Source: Mycoplasma sp. CAG:472
GTDB lineage: Bacteria; Bacillota_I; Bacilli_A; RF39; UBA660
Reading direction: 5' to 3'
Assembly (NCBI GenBank): GCA_000437315.1
Contig: FR899423.1
Location: forward strand, 1 to 47,225
Length of the DNA stretch: 47,225 nt
A program made the position numbers and the translations under genes. Each line of letters starts with the position of its first letter. Position 1 is the first letter of the stretch. Below the pieces are notes generated by a model. The model saw only the letters and a program-made list of their open reading frames with translations, did not search any database and was not told the DNA's origin. Shown here one piece after another: positions 16,646-24,873 of this stretch.

Positions 16646-17529
16646 TGGAAAAAATAAAAAGCAATTATAATTATAATGAAAATATTTTAAATGATAAATA
16701 TAATGAACTTAAAAATAACCCTGATTTTATAACACTTATAAATAAATTTAAGATAAGTGAAACCGAAATTAAAAATAATTTATCTTCTTTAGAGGATACT
16801 TTAAATGAACTACATAATTGTAAGAAATGTCCTGGTTTAAGTGAATGTAAAAATAAAATTAAAGGTTATGTATATTATCCAGAAAATAAAGAAAGTTTTT
16901 TATGTTTTGGTTATGCAAAATGTAAAAAGTTAAAAGAATATGAAAATATTTTAACTGAAAAAGATGAAAATAATGAACTTAAAAATGCTAGAATGAAAGA
17001 TATTGATGTATCTGATAAAAATAGGATAGAATTAATTAAATTTTTAAAGAAATTTTATGATGAATATAATATTAAGTCTAGTCCAAAAGGTTTATATTTA
17101 CATGGAAGTTTTGGAAGTGGCAAAACATTTTTACTTGCTTGCCTTTTAAATGAACTTGAAATAAAAAAACATATTTCATATGAAATAGTGTATTACCCTG
17201 AATTACTTCGAACTTTAAAAGAGGATTTATCTTTAGTAGAAAGTAAGGTAAGTTACTATTCAAATGTAGAAATTCTTGTACTTGATGATATTGGTGCTGA
17301 AAATGTAACTAATTGGGGAAGAGATGAAATTCTTGGTACTATTTTACAAGAAAGAATGAATAAACATAAAACTACATTTTTTACAAGCAATTTAGATATA
17401 AATGAACTTGAAAAACATCTATCTTGCTCTAAAGATAATGTTGATAATGTTAAAGCACGTAGAATTATTGAAAGAATAAAACAATTAACAATAGATATGC
17501 CTTTAATATCGGTAAATCGTAGAAATTAA
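16645..17529 (+). CDS. dnaI: Primosomal AAA+ ATPase DnaI (helicase loader)
   Basis: 294 residues. The N-terminal zinc-binding DnaI domain contains CKKCPGLSECKN; the AAA+ domain has Walker A HGSFGSGKTF (about residue 150-160), Walker B ILVLDDIGAEN and sensor-1 TTFFTSNLDI. It loads the DnaC-type hexameric helicase at oriC with DnaB and DnaD. Start ATG overlaps the dnaB stop by one base. A terminator begins at its stop codon. Confidence 0.92.
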   Translation: MEKIKSNYNYNENILNDKYNELKNNPDFITLINKFKISETEIKNNLSSLEDTLNELHNCKKCPGLSECKNKIKGYVYYPENKESFLCFGYAKCKKLKEYENILTEKDENNELKNARMKDIDVSDKNRIELIKFLKKFYDEYNIKSSPKGLYLHGSFGSGKTFLLACLLNELEIKKHISYEIVYYPELLRTLKEDLSLVESKVSYYSNVEILVLDDIGAENVTNWGRDEILGTILQERMNKHKTTFFTSNLDINELEKHLSCSKDNVDNVKARRIIERIKQLTIDMPLISVNRRN

Positions 17530-17557
17530 GTGGAAACTATTATAATTTTCACTTTTT
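17528..17557 (+). terminator. Terminator of dnaB-dnaI
   Basis: AAGTGGAAA (17528-17536) pairs with TTTTCACTT (17546-17554, one G-T pair), then a short T run. It directly precedes the first of two consensus promoters. Confidence 0.6.
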
Positions 17558-17559
17558 AT

Positions 17560-17588
17560 TTGACAGTAAATAAAAATCATTGTATAAT
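17560..17588 (+). promoter_or_regulatory. Perfect consensus sigma-A promoter, distal of two
   Basis: TTGACA (17560-17565), 17-bp spacer, TATAAT (17583-17588): 12/12 to consensus with ideal spacing. Confidence 0.8.
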
Positions 17589-17627
17589 TAGGTTCCATTG
17601 GGTAAATAATAATAATGAGGTGTAAAC

Positions 17628-17656
17628 TTGACATTATTTGATAACTATGCTATAAT
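17628..17656 (+). promoter_or_regulatory. Perfect consensus sigma-A promoter, proximal of two
   Basis: TTGACA (17628-17633), 17-bp spacer, TATAAT (17651-17656): again 12/12. It lies 68 bp after the first and 28 bp before the start codon of the next gene. Confidence 0.8.
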
Positions 17657-17683
17657 AATAGCGTAATAAGGGGGAAATGGAAA

Positions 17684-18103
17684 ATGAAAGGATATGTTTT
17701 AGATTATATTAATGAAAATGAGTTTAGAAAACTAGAAAGAGCTTTAAAGAAATATAATATGATAGCTTTTAAGAAACTTACTTTTGAATATTACCCATCT
17801 TTAAGAAATGGTAATTTAGTAGGTGAGAAGGTTTCTGAAAATAAGAAAAATGGTACTGAAAGTTATGAATTAAAGCTTCCTAGTGATAAAATATTTACTC
17901 AAATTCATGGTGAAGTTAAACTTTTATATACTGTTCATAAAAAGGAAGGTATTGTAATGCTTGAAACTTTAACACCAGAAGATATACTTTTAGAAGGTCA
18001 TAGAAGTGAACTTACAACTTATAAAGGTATTATGATTTCTAAACAAAATGCCTCAAAAGAAATGTTTAAAATCGATTTATTAAATATGCTTCAAAATAAA
18101 TAG
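17684..18103 (+). CDS. Conserved-looking hypothetical protein, predicted highly transcribed
   Basis: 139 residues, soluble, no cysteines, no signal peptide; alternating charged and hydrophobic residues suggest a small alpha/beta protein. I do not recognise the family. What stands out is its expression signal: two tandem perfect consensus promoters and an AAGGGGG SD 9 nt before ATG 17684. It has its own terminator and is separate from recA downstream. The predicted strong expression argues for a housekeeping or abundant protein. Confidence 0.7.
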   Translation: MKGYVLDYINENEFRKLERALKKYNMIAFKKLTFEYYPSLRNGNLVGEKVSENKKNGTESYELKLPSDKIFTQIHGEVKLLYTVHKKEGIVMLETLTPEDILLEGHRSELTTYKGIMISKQNASKEMFKIDLLNMLQNK

Positions 18104-18123
18104 TAATAATTTACTATTTTTTT
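18098..18123 (+). terminator. Terminator before recA
   Basis: AAATAGTA (18098-18105) pairs with TACTATTT (18112-18119) and is followed by T7. The stop codon of the upstream gene is in the stem. Confidence 0.82.
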
Positions 18124-18137
18124 CATTTTTCATTAAA

Positions 18138-18151
18138 CGAACAATTGTACT
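18138..18151. promoter_or_regulatory. Probable LexA (SOS) box of recA
   Basis: CGAACAATTGTACT matches the Bacillus SOS box CGAACATATGTTCG at 10 of 14 positions and abuts the recA -35. LexA itself is not in the window, so regulation is inferred from the site and the gene it precedes. Confidence 0.6.
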
Positions 18152-18179
18152 TGACAAATAAAAATTAGTATTATATAAT
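18151..18179 (+). promoter_or_regulatory. recA promoter (perfect consensus)
   Basis: TTGACA (18151-18156), 17 bp, TATAAT (18174-18179). The SOS box shares its last base. The ~75-nt leader contains AACTTGATAT ... ATATTAAGTT, a weak hairpin. Confidence 0.8.
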
Positions 18180-18260
18180 TAATATGTGATGACAAAATAA
18201 CTTGATATATTTTTGATATTAAGTTACAATGAAAATGTCAGAGTTTTAGAAAGGTAAAAA

Positions 18261-19304
18261 ATGAAAATAACAAAAGATGAAAAAGACAAGGATAAAATCT
18301 TAGAAGGGGTTTTAGCTGATATTGAAAAACAATTTGGAAAAGGTGCCATAATGAGACTTGGTAATGAGGAACATATCGAAATTGATACTACTTCATCTGG
18401 GTCACTTGCTCTTGATATTGCTTTAGGAGTAGGCGGATTTCCTGTCGGAAGAATCATTGAAATATTTGGACCTGAAAGTAGTGGTAAAACTACTATAGCA
18501 CTTCAGGCGATTGCTGAAGTACAAAAAAAAGGGGGAAGAGCAGCATTTATCGATGCTGAACATGCTCTTGATCCTGTGTATGCCAGAAATTTAGGTGTAA
18601 ATATTAATGATTTATTATTAAGTCAACCAGATACTGGTGAGCAAGCACTTGAAATATGTGATGCACTAGTTAAAAGTGAAGCAGTTGATTTAATTGTTAT
18701 TGACTCTGTTGCGGCTTTGGTACCTCAAGCTGAAATTGATGGAGAAATGGGAGATTCACACGTTGGCCTTCAGGCAAGACTTATGAGTCAAGCTCTTAGA
18801 AAATTATCGGGAAATATGAATAAGAGTAAGACTACATGTATTTTTATCAATCAATTAAGAGAAAAAGTTGGTATAATGTTTGGTAATCCAGAAACTACTC
18901 CAGGAGGAAGAGCACTTAAATTTTATTCAAGTGTTAGACTTGATATAAGAAAAGGAGAACAAATTAAATCTGGTGATACAGTTGTAGGAAATAAAGTAAA
19001 CATTAAGGTAGTTAAAAATAAAGTATCTCCACCATTTAGAACTGCAAGTGTTGACATAATGTATGGCGAAGGAATATCAAGAGAGGGTGAAATCGTTGAT
19101 CTTGCAAGTGATATTGATATCATTGATAAAAGTGGAGCTTGGTATTCATATAATGGAGAAAAAATAGGTCAAGGAAAAGAAAATGTTAAAGCATTTTTAA
19201 GAAATAATGTTGAACTTAAAACAGAAATTGAAAATAAAGTTAGAAAACATTATGGCTTCAAAATTGATGAACCTAAAAAAGAAGAAGTTAAAAAAGAAAA
19301 ATAA
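18261..19304 (+). CDS. recA: Recombinase RecA
   Basis: Strand-exchange ATPase and LexA coprotease, 347 residues. Walker A GPESSGKTT, Walker B LIVIDSVAALVPQ, L1 loop EIDGEMGDSHVG, L2 region NPETTPGGRALKF (FINQLREKVGIMFG just before) and the C-terminal Lys/Glu-rich tail. SD AAAGGT. The promoter is consensus and carries a probable SOS box, so basal expression should be high and damage-inducible. Its terminator hairpin starts within the last codons. Confidence 0.98.
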   Translation: MKITKDEKDKDKILEGVLADIEKQFGKGAIMRLGNEEHIEIDTTSSGSLALDIALGVGGFPVGRIIEIFGPESSGKTTIALQAIAEVQKKGGRAAFIDAEHALDPVYARNLGVNINDLLLSQPDTGEQALEICDALVKSEAVDLIVIDSVAALVPQAEIDGEMGDSHVGLQARLMSQALRKLSGNMNKSKTTCIFINQLREKVGIMFGNPETTPGGRALKFYSSVRLDIRKGEQIKSGDTVVGNKVNIKVVKNKVSPPFRTASVDIMYGEGISREGEIVDLASDIDIIDKSGAWYSYNGEKIGQGKENVKAFLRNNVELKTEIENKVRKHYGFKIDEPKKEEVKKEK

Positions 19305-19313
19305 CTTCTTTTT
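19282..19313 (+). terminator. Terminator of recA
   Basis: AAGAAGTTA (19282-19290) pairs with TAACTTCTT (19302-19310), then T run. The 5' arm is recA coding sequence for the Lys/Glu tail. Confidence 0.8.
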
Positions 19314-19371
19314 ATTTACAAAATAGCATATTTTTTGTTATGATAGTCTTAAGTTTTTTTGTGGGGTATGT

Positions 19372-20751
19372 ATGAATAGAGTTAATTTGGATTTACTTAT
19401 TAAACTATTTGGTAGTTATAATTTAAATGATATAGGAAGGGTTAAACAGGCCTATAATTTTGCATATGAAAAACATAAAGGTCAAAAAAGACAAAGTGGC
19501 GAAGATTATATTGTTCATCCTTTAATAGTTGCTTATATTTTAGCGGAGATGCACGCAGATAGTGATACAGTGTGCGCTGGACTTTTACATGACACTTTAG
19601 AGGATACAAATGCCTCAAAAGAGGAAATAATAACTTTATTTGGTGAAAATGTTTGTACCTTAGTCGAAGGAGTAACTAAATTTACAAAAATAAATTTTCA
19701 AACAAAAGAGGAAGAAAATCTTGCAAATATGCGTAAAATTATTACTAGCATAATTAATGATCCAAGAATACTAATTATTAAACTTGCTGATCGTCTTCAT
19801 AATATGCGTACACTAGATTTCAAAACTTCAGAAAAACAAATAGAAAAAGCAAAAGAGACTATGAATATCTATGTTCCCCTTGCAAGTTATATTGGAGCAT
19901 ATCATATAAAAACTGAACTTGAGGATTTATCATTTAAATATTTAGAACCTGAAAAGTATCATAATATATTAGAGCAAAAATATAATTTTGAAAAATATGA
20001 GTCTGATAATATATTTGAACTTGAGAAAGTAATTCATAATTTTCTTTTAGATAATAATATTCCTAATGATATGAAAGTTAGAACTAAAAATATATATGGT
20101 ATTTATCGAAAAATGAAAAAGGGTTTTACTCTTGATGAAATGCACGATTTAGTGGCCCTTAAAGTAGTGGTAATGCAGGTTATGGATTGCTATAAATCTT
20201 TAGGACTTATTCATAGTAAATATCATCCACTTAATTATAAGTTCAAAGATTATATTTCTAGTCCTAAAACAAATATGTATCAAAGTCTTCATACAAGTAT
20301 TTTTGGACCATTTAATAGATTAATTCAATGTCAAATTAGAACATTTGAAATGGATAAGGCAAATTCTTATGGACTTACTGGTTATTGGGATAAAGATGAT
20401 AGAAATGTAAAAGATAATATGCTTACAGACTTAAAAACTCATTATCAATTTTTTAATACAATTTGTGATTTAAATGATGAATATCCAGATAATAAAGATT
20501 TTATTGAACATATTCAAAAAGAATTATTTAGTAATATCATTTATGTTTTTGATGAAAATGGTAATGCCATAGAACTTGCTAAAGGTTCAACAATAATTGA
20601 TTTTGCTTATAAAACTAAAAGAGATTTTGTTAATGTTGTTTTAGGGGCATATGTAAATAATAATTTAGTGGGACCAAATTATATTCTTACGAATAATGAT
20701 AGGGTATCACTTTTATATAATAAAAATAAGAGTTTATCATTAAAAAAATGA
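19372..20751 (+). CDS. rel: RelA/SpoT homologue with intact hydrolase and apparently disabled synthetase
   Basis: 459 residues, against about 730 for full-length Rel. The HD hydrolase (about 1-190) has its motifs: RQSGEDYIVHP, HDTLEDT (His73, Asp74), IKLADRLHNMRT. The synthetase-type domain (about 225-345) keeps IYRKMKK, HDLVALKV and NMYQSLHTSIFGP, but the essential Glu of the ExQIRT motif is Gln319 (LIQCQIRTFEM), and the usual AAHW is TGYW. A TGS domain follows (about 385-450); the helical, zinc-finger and ACT domains are absent. I therefore infer a ppGpp hydrolase without synthetase activity. A weak promoter (TTTACA, about 18 bp, TATGAT) precedes it. The gene is not followed by dtd, its common partner. 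Confidence 0.85.
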   Translation: MNRVNLDLLIKLFGSYNLNDIGRVKQAYNFAYEKHKGQKRQSGEDYIVHPLIVAYILAEMHADSDTVCAGLLHDTLEDTNASKEEIITLFGENVCTLVEGVTKFTKINFQTKEEENLANMRKIITSIINDPRILIIKLADRLHNMRTLDFKTSEKQIEKAKETMNIYVPLASYIGAYHIKTELEDLSFKYLEPEKYHNILEQKYNFEKYESDNIFELEKVIHNFLLDNNIPNDMKVRTKNIYGIYRKMKKGFTLDEMHDLVALKVVVMQVMDCYKSLGLIHSKYHPLNYKFKDYISSPKTNMYQSLHTSIFGPFNRLIQCQIRTFEMDKANSYGLTGYWDKDDRNVKDNMLTDLKTHYQFFNTICDLNDEYPDNKDFIEHIQKELFSNIIYVFDENGNAIELAKGSTIIDFAYKTKRDFVNVVLGAYVNNNLVGPNYILTNNDRVSLLYNKNKSLSLKK

Positions 20752-20833
20752 GACGAAAGTATTAAGAAAGGATTAGGTTTTAAAACTAACATATGTAAGG
20801 AGTATGCTATTGTAAATAATAATCTTTCGTCTC
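20750..20833 (+). other. Possible structured RNA element immediately after rel
   Basis: GAGACGAAAG (20750-20759) pairs perfectly with CTTTCGTCTC (20824-20833), enclosing 64 nt that can form two inner helices (TTAG-TTTT/AAAA-CTAA and CATA/TATG) and an ATTA/TAAT extension of the closing stem. No T tail follows, so it is not a simple terminator. It begins within the rel stop codon. I do not recognise it as a known riboswitch. Confidence 0.45.
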
Positions 20834-20912
20834 GATAAGTTATTAAATATTATTTTTTATTTAATTGCAAGCGATTCGACAAAACAAGACAAAATTAGAA
20901 CCAAAAATGTCA

Positions 20913-20943
20913 AAAAAAGTGTAAAGTGACTTTACACTTTTTT
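20913..20943. terminator. Strong hairpin upstream of ppdK
   Basis: AAAAAAGTGTAAAG (20913-20926) pairs perfectly with CTTTACACTTTTTT (20930-20943) around a TGA loop: 14 bp with T run, usable on both strands. It likely ends transcription from rel and insulates ppdK. Confidence 0.8.
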
Positions 20944-20975
20944 AAATATTTATATATATTTATACCAAAAATTGA

Positions 20976-20981
20976 TATAAT
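20976..20981 (+). promoter_or_regulatory. ppdK -10 box
   Basis: TATAAT, perfect, 26 bp before the start codon; the -35 region (around 20953) is AT-rich and poor, so the promoter may need an activator. Confidence 0.5.
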
Positions 20982-21006
20982 AAGGTTTGTGAAAGGTGGG
21001 AATTAT

Positions 21007-23628
21007 ATGAAATATGTATATTTATTTTCTGAAGGAAATAAAGATATGAGAAATTTACTTGGTGGTAAAGGTGCAAATCTTGCAGAAATGACAAAATTAG
21101 GTTTACCTGTACCTCAAGGATTTACTATCACAACAGAGGCTTGTACAAGATATTATGAAGATGGTAAAAAAATAAGTGAAGATATTGAAAATGAAATTTT
21201 TGAAAATATCAAAAAAATGGAAGAAATAACTGGTAAAAAGTTTGGTGATACTGAAAATCCACTTTTAGTTTCAGTAAGAAGTGGTGCAAGAGCCTCAATG
21301 CCAGGTATGATGGATACAATTTTAAATTTAGGTTTAAATGAGGAAGTTGTTGAGGTTTTATCACAAAAAAGTGGTAATCCAAGATGGGCTTGGGATTGCT
21401 ATAGAAGATTTATCCAAATGTATTCTGATGTAGTAATGGAAGTTGGTAAAAAGTACTTTGAAACTTTAATTGATAAAATGAAAGCTGAAAAAGGCGTAAC
21501 TTTAGATGTTGAACTTACTGCTGAAGATTTAAAAGAACTTGCTAGAGAGTTTAAAGAAGAATATAAATCTAAAGTTGGGGAAGATTTTCCAAATAATCCA
21601 GTTGATCAATTAATGGGAGCTATTAAAGCAGTATTTAGATCATGGGATAATCCAAGAGCAAATGTTTATCGTAGAGATAATGATATTCCTTATTCTTGGG
21701 GAACTGCAGTAAATGTTCAAATGATGGCATTTGGTAATATGGGAGAAACTTCAGGAACAGGTGTTGCATTTACAAGAGATCCTGCAACTGGAGAAAAACA
21801 TTTAATGGGTGAATTCTTAATGAATGCTCAAGGTGAAGATGTAGTTGCTGGTGTTAGAACTCCACAACCTATTTCTCATTTAAAAGAAGTTATGCCAAAA
21901 GTTTATGAAGAATTTACAAATATTTGTGCTACTTTAGAGAATCATTATCATGATATGCAAGATATGGAATTTACAATTGAAAATGAAAAACTTTATATGC
22001 TTCAGACAAGAAATGGTAAAAGAACTGCAAAAGCAGCTTTAAAAATTGCTTGTGACTTAGTTGATGAAGGAAAAATTACTGATAAAGAAGCAGTACTTAT
22101 GATTGATCCTAGAAACTTAGATACACTTTTACATCCAACATTTGACACAAATGCTTTAAAAGATGCTCATGAAATTGGTAAAGGTCTTGCTGCTTCTCCA
22201 GGCGCTGCTGCAGGTAAAGTAGTATTTACTGCTGAAGATGCTAAAAAAGCTCACGAAAATGGTGAAAAAGTTGTACTTGTTAGACTTGAAACTTCCCCAG
22301 AGGATATCGAAGGAATGAAAGCTAGTGAAGGTATTCTTACTGTTCGTGGTGGAATGACATCTCACGCTGCTGTTGTTGCTCGTGGTATGGGAACTTGCTG
22401 CGTATCTGGTTGCCAAGAAATAGTAATGGATGAAGAGAATAAACGCTTTACTTTAGGAACAGAAACATTTACTGAAGGAAGTGAAATTTCTATAGATGGT
22501 TCAACTGGTAGAATTTATAAAGGATTAATTCCAAAAACTGATGCTGCAATTACTGGTGAATTTGAAAGAATTATGGCTTGGGCTGATAAGTACAGAAGAC
22601 TAGCTGTAAGAACAAATGCTGATACACCAAAAGATGCTACAAAAGCAAGAGAGTTAGGTGCTGAAGGTATTGGTCTTTGTAGAACAGAGCATATGTTCTT
22701 CGAAAAAGATAGAATTGCCGCAATTAGGGAAATGATTTGTTCTGATACAGTTGAAGAAAGAGAAAATGCCCTTGCTAAAATCGAACCAATGCAACAAAAA
22801 GACTTTGAAGCGTTATATGAAGCAATGGAAGGTTATGGTGTAACAATTAGATATTTGGATCCACCACTTCATGAATTCGTACCAACTGAGGAAGCTGATA
22901 TTAAACTTCTTGCAGATTCTCAAGGTAAAACAGTTGAACAAATAAAAAATATTATTGCATCACTTCATGAATTTAACCCAATGATGGGCCATAGAGGTTG
23001 TAGACTTGCTGTTACATTCCCTGAAATTGCTAAGATGCAAACAAGAGCAGTTATTAAAGCTGCAATTGCTGTATCAAGAAGACTAAATACTAAAATAACT
23101 CCAGAAATTATGATCCCACTTGTTGGTGAAGTAAAAGAGTTAAAATATGTAAAAAATATAGTTTGTGAAACAGCAGATGAAATAATTAAAAATGAAAATA
23201 TTGATATGACTTATCATGTTGGAACAATGATTGAAATTCCAAGAGCAGCGCTTACTGCAGATGAAATAGCTAAAGAAGCAGATTTCTTCTCATTCGGAAC
23301 AAATGACTTAACACAAATGACATTTGGTTTCTCAAGAGATGATGCTGGTAAATTTTTAGGAGCTTACTATGATAAGAAAATATATGAAAATGATCCATTT
23401 GCAAAACTTGATCAAAAAGGTGTAGGTAAACTTGTTAAGATGGCATCTACTTTAGGAAGAGAAACTAATCCAAATATCCATTTAGGTATCTGTGGAGAAC
23501 ATGGTGGAGATCCATCAAGTGTTGAATTCTGTCATAATGTAGGACTTGATTATGTATCATGTTCACCTTATAGAGTTCCTATTGCTAGACTTGCTGCTGC
23601 ACAAGCTGCAATAAAAAGTGAAAAATAA
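21007..23628 (+). CDS. ppdK: Pyruvate, phosphate dikinase
   Basis: Interconverts pyruvate + ATP + Pi and PEP + AMP + PPi, common in anaerobes as a glycolytic or gluconeogenic bypass. 873 residues: N-terminal ATP-grasp domain (LLGGKGANLAEM; SVRSGARASMPGMMDT), the phosphohistidine domain with GGMTSHAAVVARGMG (catalytic His453), and the C-terminal PEP/pyruvate barrel (GLCRTEHMFF, GICGEHGGDP). The frame is open upstream to 20926, but ATG 21007 has GAAAGGTGGG upstream and gives the family N-terminus MKYVYLFSEGNKDM. A degenerate copy of its last 40 bp and its terminator occurs at 24874. Codon use is typical of a highly expressed gene. Confidence 0.97.
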   Translation: MKYVYLFSEGNKDMRNLLGGKGANLAEMTKLGLPVPQGFTITTEACTRYYEDGKKISEDIENEIFENIKKMEEITGKKFGDTENPLLVSVRSGARASMPGMMDTILNLGLNEEVVEVLSQKSGNPRWAWDCYRRFIQMYSDVVMEVGKKYFETLIDKMKAEKGVTLDVELTAEDLKELAREFKEEYKSKVGEDFPNNPVDQLMGAIKAVFRSWDNPRANVYRRDNDIPYSWGTAVNVQMMAFGNMGETSGTGVAFTRDPATGEKHLMGEFLMNAQGEDVVAGVRTPQPISHLKEVMPKVYEEFTNICATLENHYHDMQDMEFTIENEKLYMLQTRNGKRTAKAALKIACDLVDEGKITDKEAVLMIDPRNLDTLLHPTFDTNALKDAHEIGKGLAASPGAAAGKVVFTAEDAKKAHENGEKVVLVRLETSPEDIEGMKASEGILTVRGGMTSHAAVVARGMGTCCVSGCQEIVMDEENKRFTLGTETFTEGSEISIDGSTGRIYKGLIPKTDAAITGEFERIMAWADKYRRLAVRTNADTPKDATKARELGAEGIGLCRTEHMFFEKDRIAAIREMICSDTVEERENALAKIEPMQQKDFEALYEAMEGYGVTIRYLDPPLHEFVPTEEADIKLLADSQGKTVEQIKNIIASLHEFNPMMGHRGCRLAVTFPEIAKMQTRAVIKAAIAVSRRLNTKITPEIMIPLVGEVKELKYVKNIVCETADEIIKNENIDMTYHVGTMIEIPRAALTADEIAKEADFFSFGTNDLTQMTFGFSRDDAGKFLGAYYDKKIYENDPFAKLDQKGVGKLVKMASTLGRETNPNIHLGICGEHGGDPSSVEFCHNVGLDYVSCSPYRVPIARLAAAQAAIKSEK

Positions 23629-23663
23629 TTTATAAACTTAGATAGAAATGTCTAAGTTTTTTT
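23591..23663 (+). repeat. ppdK 3' end plus terminator, direct-repeat copy A
   Basis: This 73-bp stretch recurs at 24874-24946 without gaps and with 9 mismatches by my count. The last 42 bp, covering the stop codon and hairpin, differ at one base. Confidence 0.85.
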
Positions 23664-23664
23664 T
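23634..23664 (+). terminator. Terminator of ppdK
   Basis: AAACTTAGA (23634-23642) pairs with TCTAAGTTT (23651-23659) and runs into T8. Confidence 0.85.
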
Positions 23665-23677
23665 ATTATTATAAATG

Positions 23678-23706
23678 TTGCGTATATAGAACAATGGTGA
23701 TACAAT
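23678..23706 (+). promoter_or_regulatory. Promoter of the HTH-ORF6N pair
   Basis: TTGCGT (23678-23683), 17 bp, TACAAT (23701-23706), just inside the inserted segment after the ppdK terminator. Confidence 0.5.
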
Positions 23707-23722
23707 TATTTAGGAGATAGAT

Positions 23723-23971
23723 ATGAATAAAATAGAAAAATATATAAATGAAGAAAGATTAAATCAAGAGTTTATTTTTGAATTTATAAAGTTAAGACAT
23801 GAACTTGGATTAACTCAAGTTGAAATGGCAAAAAAAACTAATGTATTAAGAGATAAAATAGCTAAAATAGAAGCGGGTATATATCCACCTAATATTAAAA
23901 GTTTATTTAAAATATTAGGCCCATTAGGTTATACTATTAAAATAGAAAAAATAAAGGAGGATACATATTGA
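23723..23971 (+). CDS. XRE-type helix-turn-helix protein
   Basis: 82 residues; a single Cro/C1-type HTH (about 18-72: FIKLRHELGLTQVEMAKKTNVLRDKIAKIE in part) of the size of HigA-like antitoxins or small repressors. It overlaps the following ORF6N gene by four bases (TTGA), which suggests a functional pair and autoregulation. SD TAGGAGATAG. The pair sits between ppdK and a degenerate copy of the ppdK tail, so it is probably acquired. Calling it an antitoxin is inference from size and arrangement. Confidence 0.8.
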   Translation: MNKIEKYINEERLNQEFIFEFIKLRHELGLTQVEMAKKTNVLRDKIAKIEAGIYPPNIKSLFKILGPLGYTIKIEKIKEDTY

Positions 23972-24837
23972 ATTTATTAACAGAAAAAGAGAAAATAATA
24001 ATTGAAGATATGATTTACGAAGTTAGAGGAGTACAAGTTATGTTATCATCTGATGTTGCAAAACTCTACCATGTGGAAACTAGAAGAATAAATGAAGTAA
24101 TTAAGAGAAATATTAATAGATTTCCAAGTTCTTTTTGCTTTCAACTAACAAATGAAGAAATTAGCGACCTGTCTTTAAGATCGCAATTTGCGACCTTAAA
24201 CAAAAATAATAATTTACGTGGACAACATTATAAGTATTTGCCATATGTTTTAACTGAACAAGGTATCATGATGCTATCTGGATTATTAAAAAGTGATATA
24301 GCAGTTAAAGTAAATATAGAAATTATAGATGCTTTTGTAAAAATGAGAAAATATTTTGCTAATAATAATGAAATACTTCTTAATCATGAAAATAGATTAT
24401 TATTTTTAGAAAGTACATTAGATAAATTTAAAGAAAAAGAAATGAATAAAATTTTCTTTGAAAATGAGTTGTATGATGCATACTCACTTCTTATGGAAAT
24501 TTTGAGTAAATCCAATAAGGAAATAGTTATAATTGATAATTATGCAGGAAAAGAATTATTGGATATACTGAAAAGTATTAATAAAAAAATAATAATAGTA
24601 TCAAATAATATAAATAATGTATTAAAAAGTAAGTATGAACATCAATATAACAATGTAACTTTTATAAATAATAATTCATTTCATGATAGATTTATAATAA
24701 TTGATAGAAAATTATTATATTCTAGTGGAGCAAGTTTTAAAGATTTAGGGAAGAAATGCTTTGGGATTCATAAACTAAATGATTTAGAATATTTAAATAG
24801 AATATTGAAAACTATAAATATGTTTAATGAGTCATAG
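23968..24837 (+). CDS. ORF6N-domain protein with PLD-like C-terminal domain (copy 1)
   Basis: 289 residues. The N-terminal ORF6N DNA-binding-type domain (about 8-115) has YEVRGVQVMLSSDVAKLY, the RRINEVIKRN helix, LRSQFATLN and YVLTEQGIMMLSGLL. The C-terminal domain (about 165-280) has IVIIDNYAGKELLD and FHDRFIIIDRKLLYSSGASF, a single-HKD/PLD-like pattern seen in many ORF6N proteins. The start is TTG 23968, supported by AAAGGAGG 7 nt upstream and the 4-base overlap with the HTH stop. A paralogue lies at 38129. ORF6N proteins are frequent in phages and mobile elements. Role unknown; a phage-defence or toxin function is speculative. Confidence 0.82.
   Translation: MNLLTEKEKIIIEDMIYEVRGVQVMLSSDVAKLYHVETRRINEVIKRNINRFPSSFCFQLTNEEISDLSLRSQFATLNKNNNLRGQHYKYLPYVLTEQGIMMLSGLLKSDIAVKVNIEIIDAFVKMRKYFANNNEILLNHENRLLFLESTLDKFKEKEMNKIFFENELYDAYSLLMEILSKSNKEIVIIDNYAGKELLDILKSINKKIIIVSNNINNVLKSKYEHQYNNVTFINNNSFHDRFIIIDRKLLYSSGASFKDLGKKCFGIHKLNDLEYLNRILKTINMFNES
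24174..24200. repeat. Inverted repeat inside ORF6N gene 1
   Basis: TTTAAGATCGCAA (24174-24186) and TTGCGACCTTAAA (24188-24200) form 13-bp arms with one mismatch and one central base, at the codons for LRSQFAT. The paralogue at 38129 has a perfect version at the same codons. Confidence 0.7.
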
Positions 24838-24873
24838 TAAGCAATTCATTAAAATATGGTTTGCTTCCTGGAT

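Noticed and set aside
20926..21006. Upstream start for ppdK (27 extra residues)
   Set aside because: Begins inside the loop-stem of a terminator hairpin and upstream of the -10 box.
22156..22416. Minus-strand Ser/Thr-rich frame inside ppdK
   Set aside because: Antisense shadow of the conserved phosphohistidine domain.
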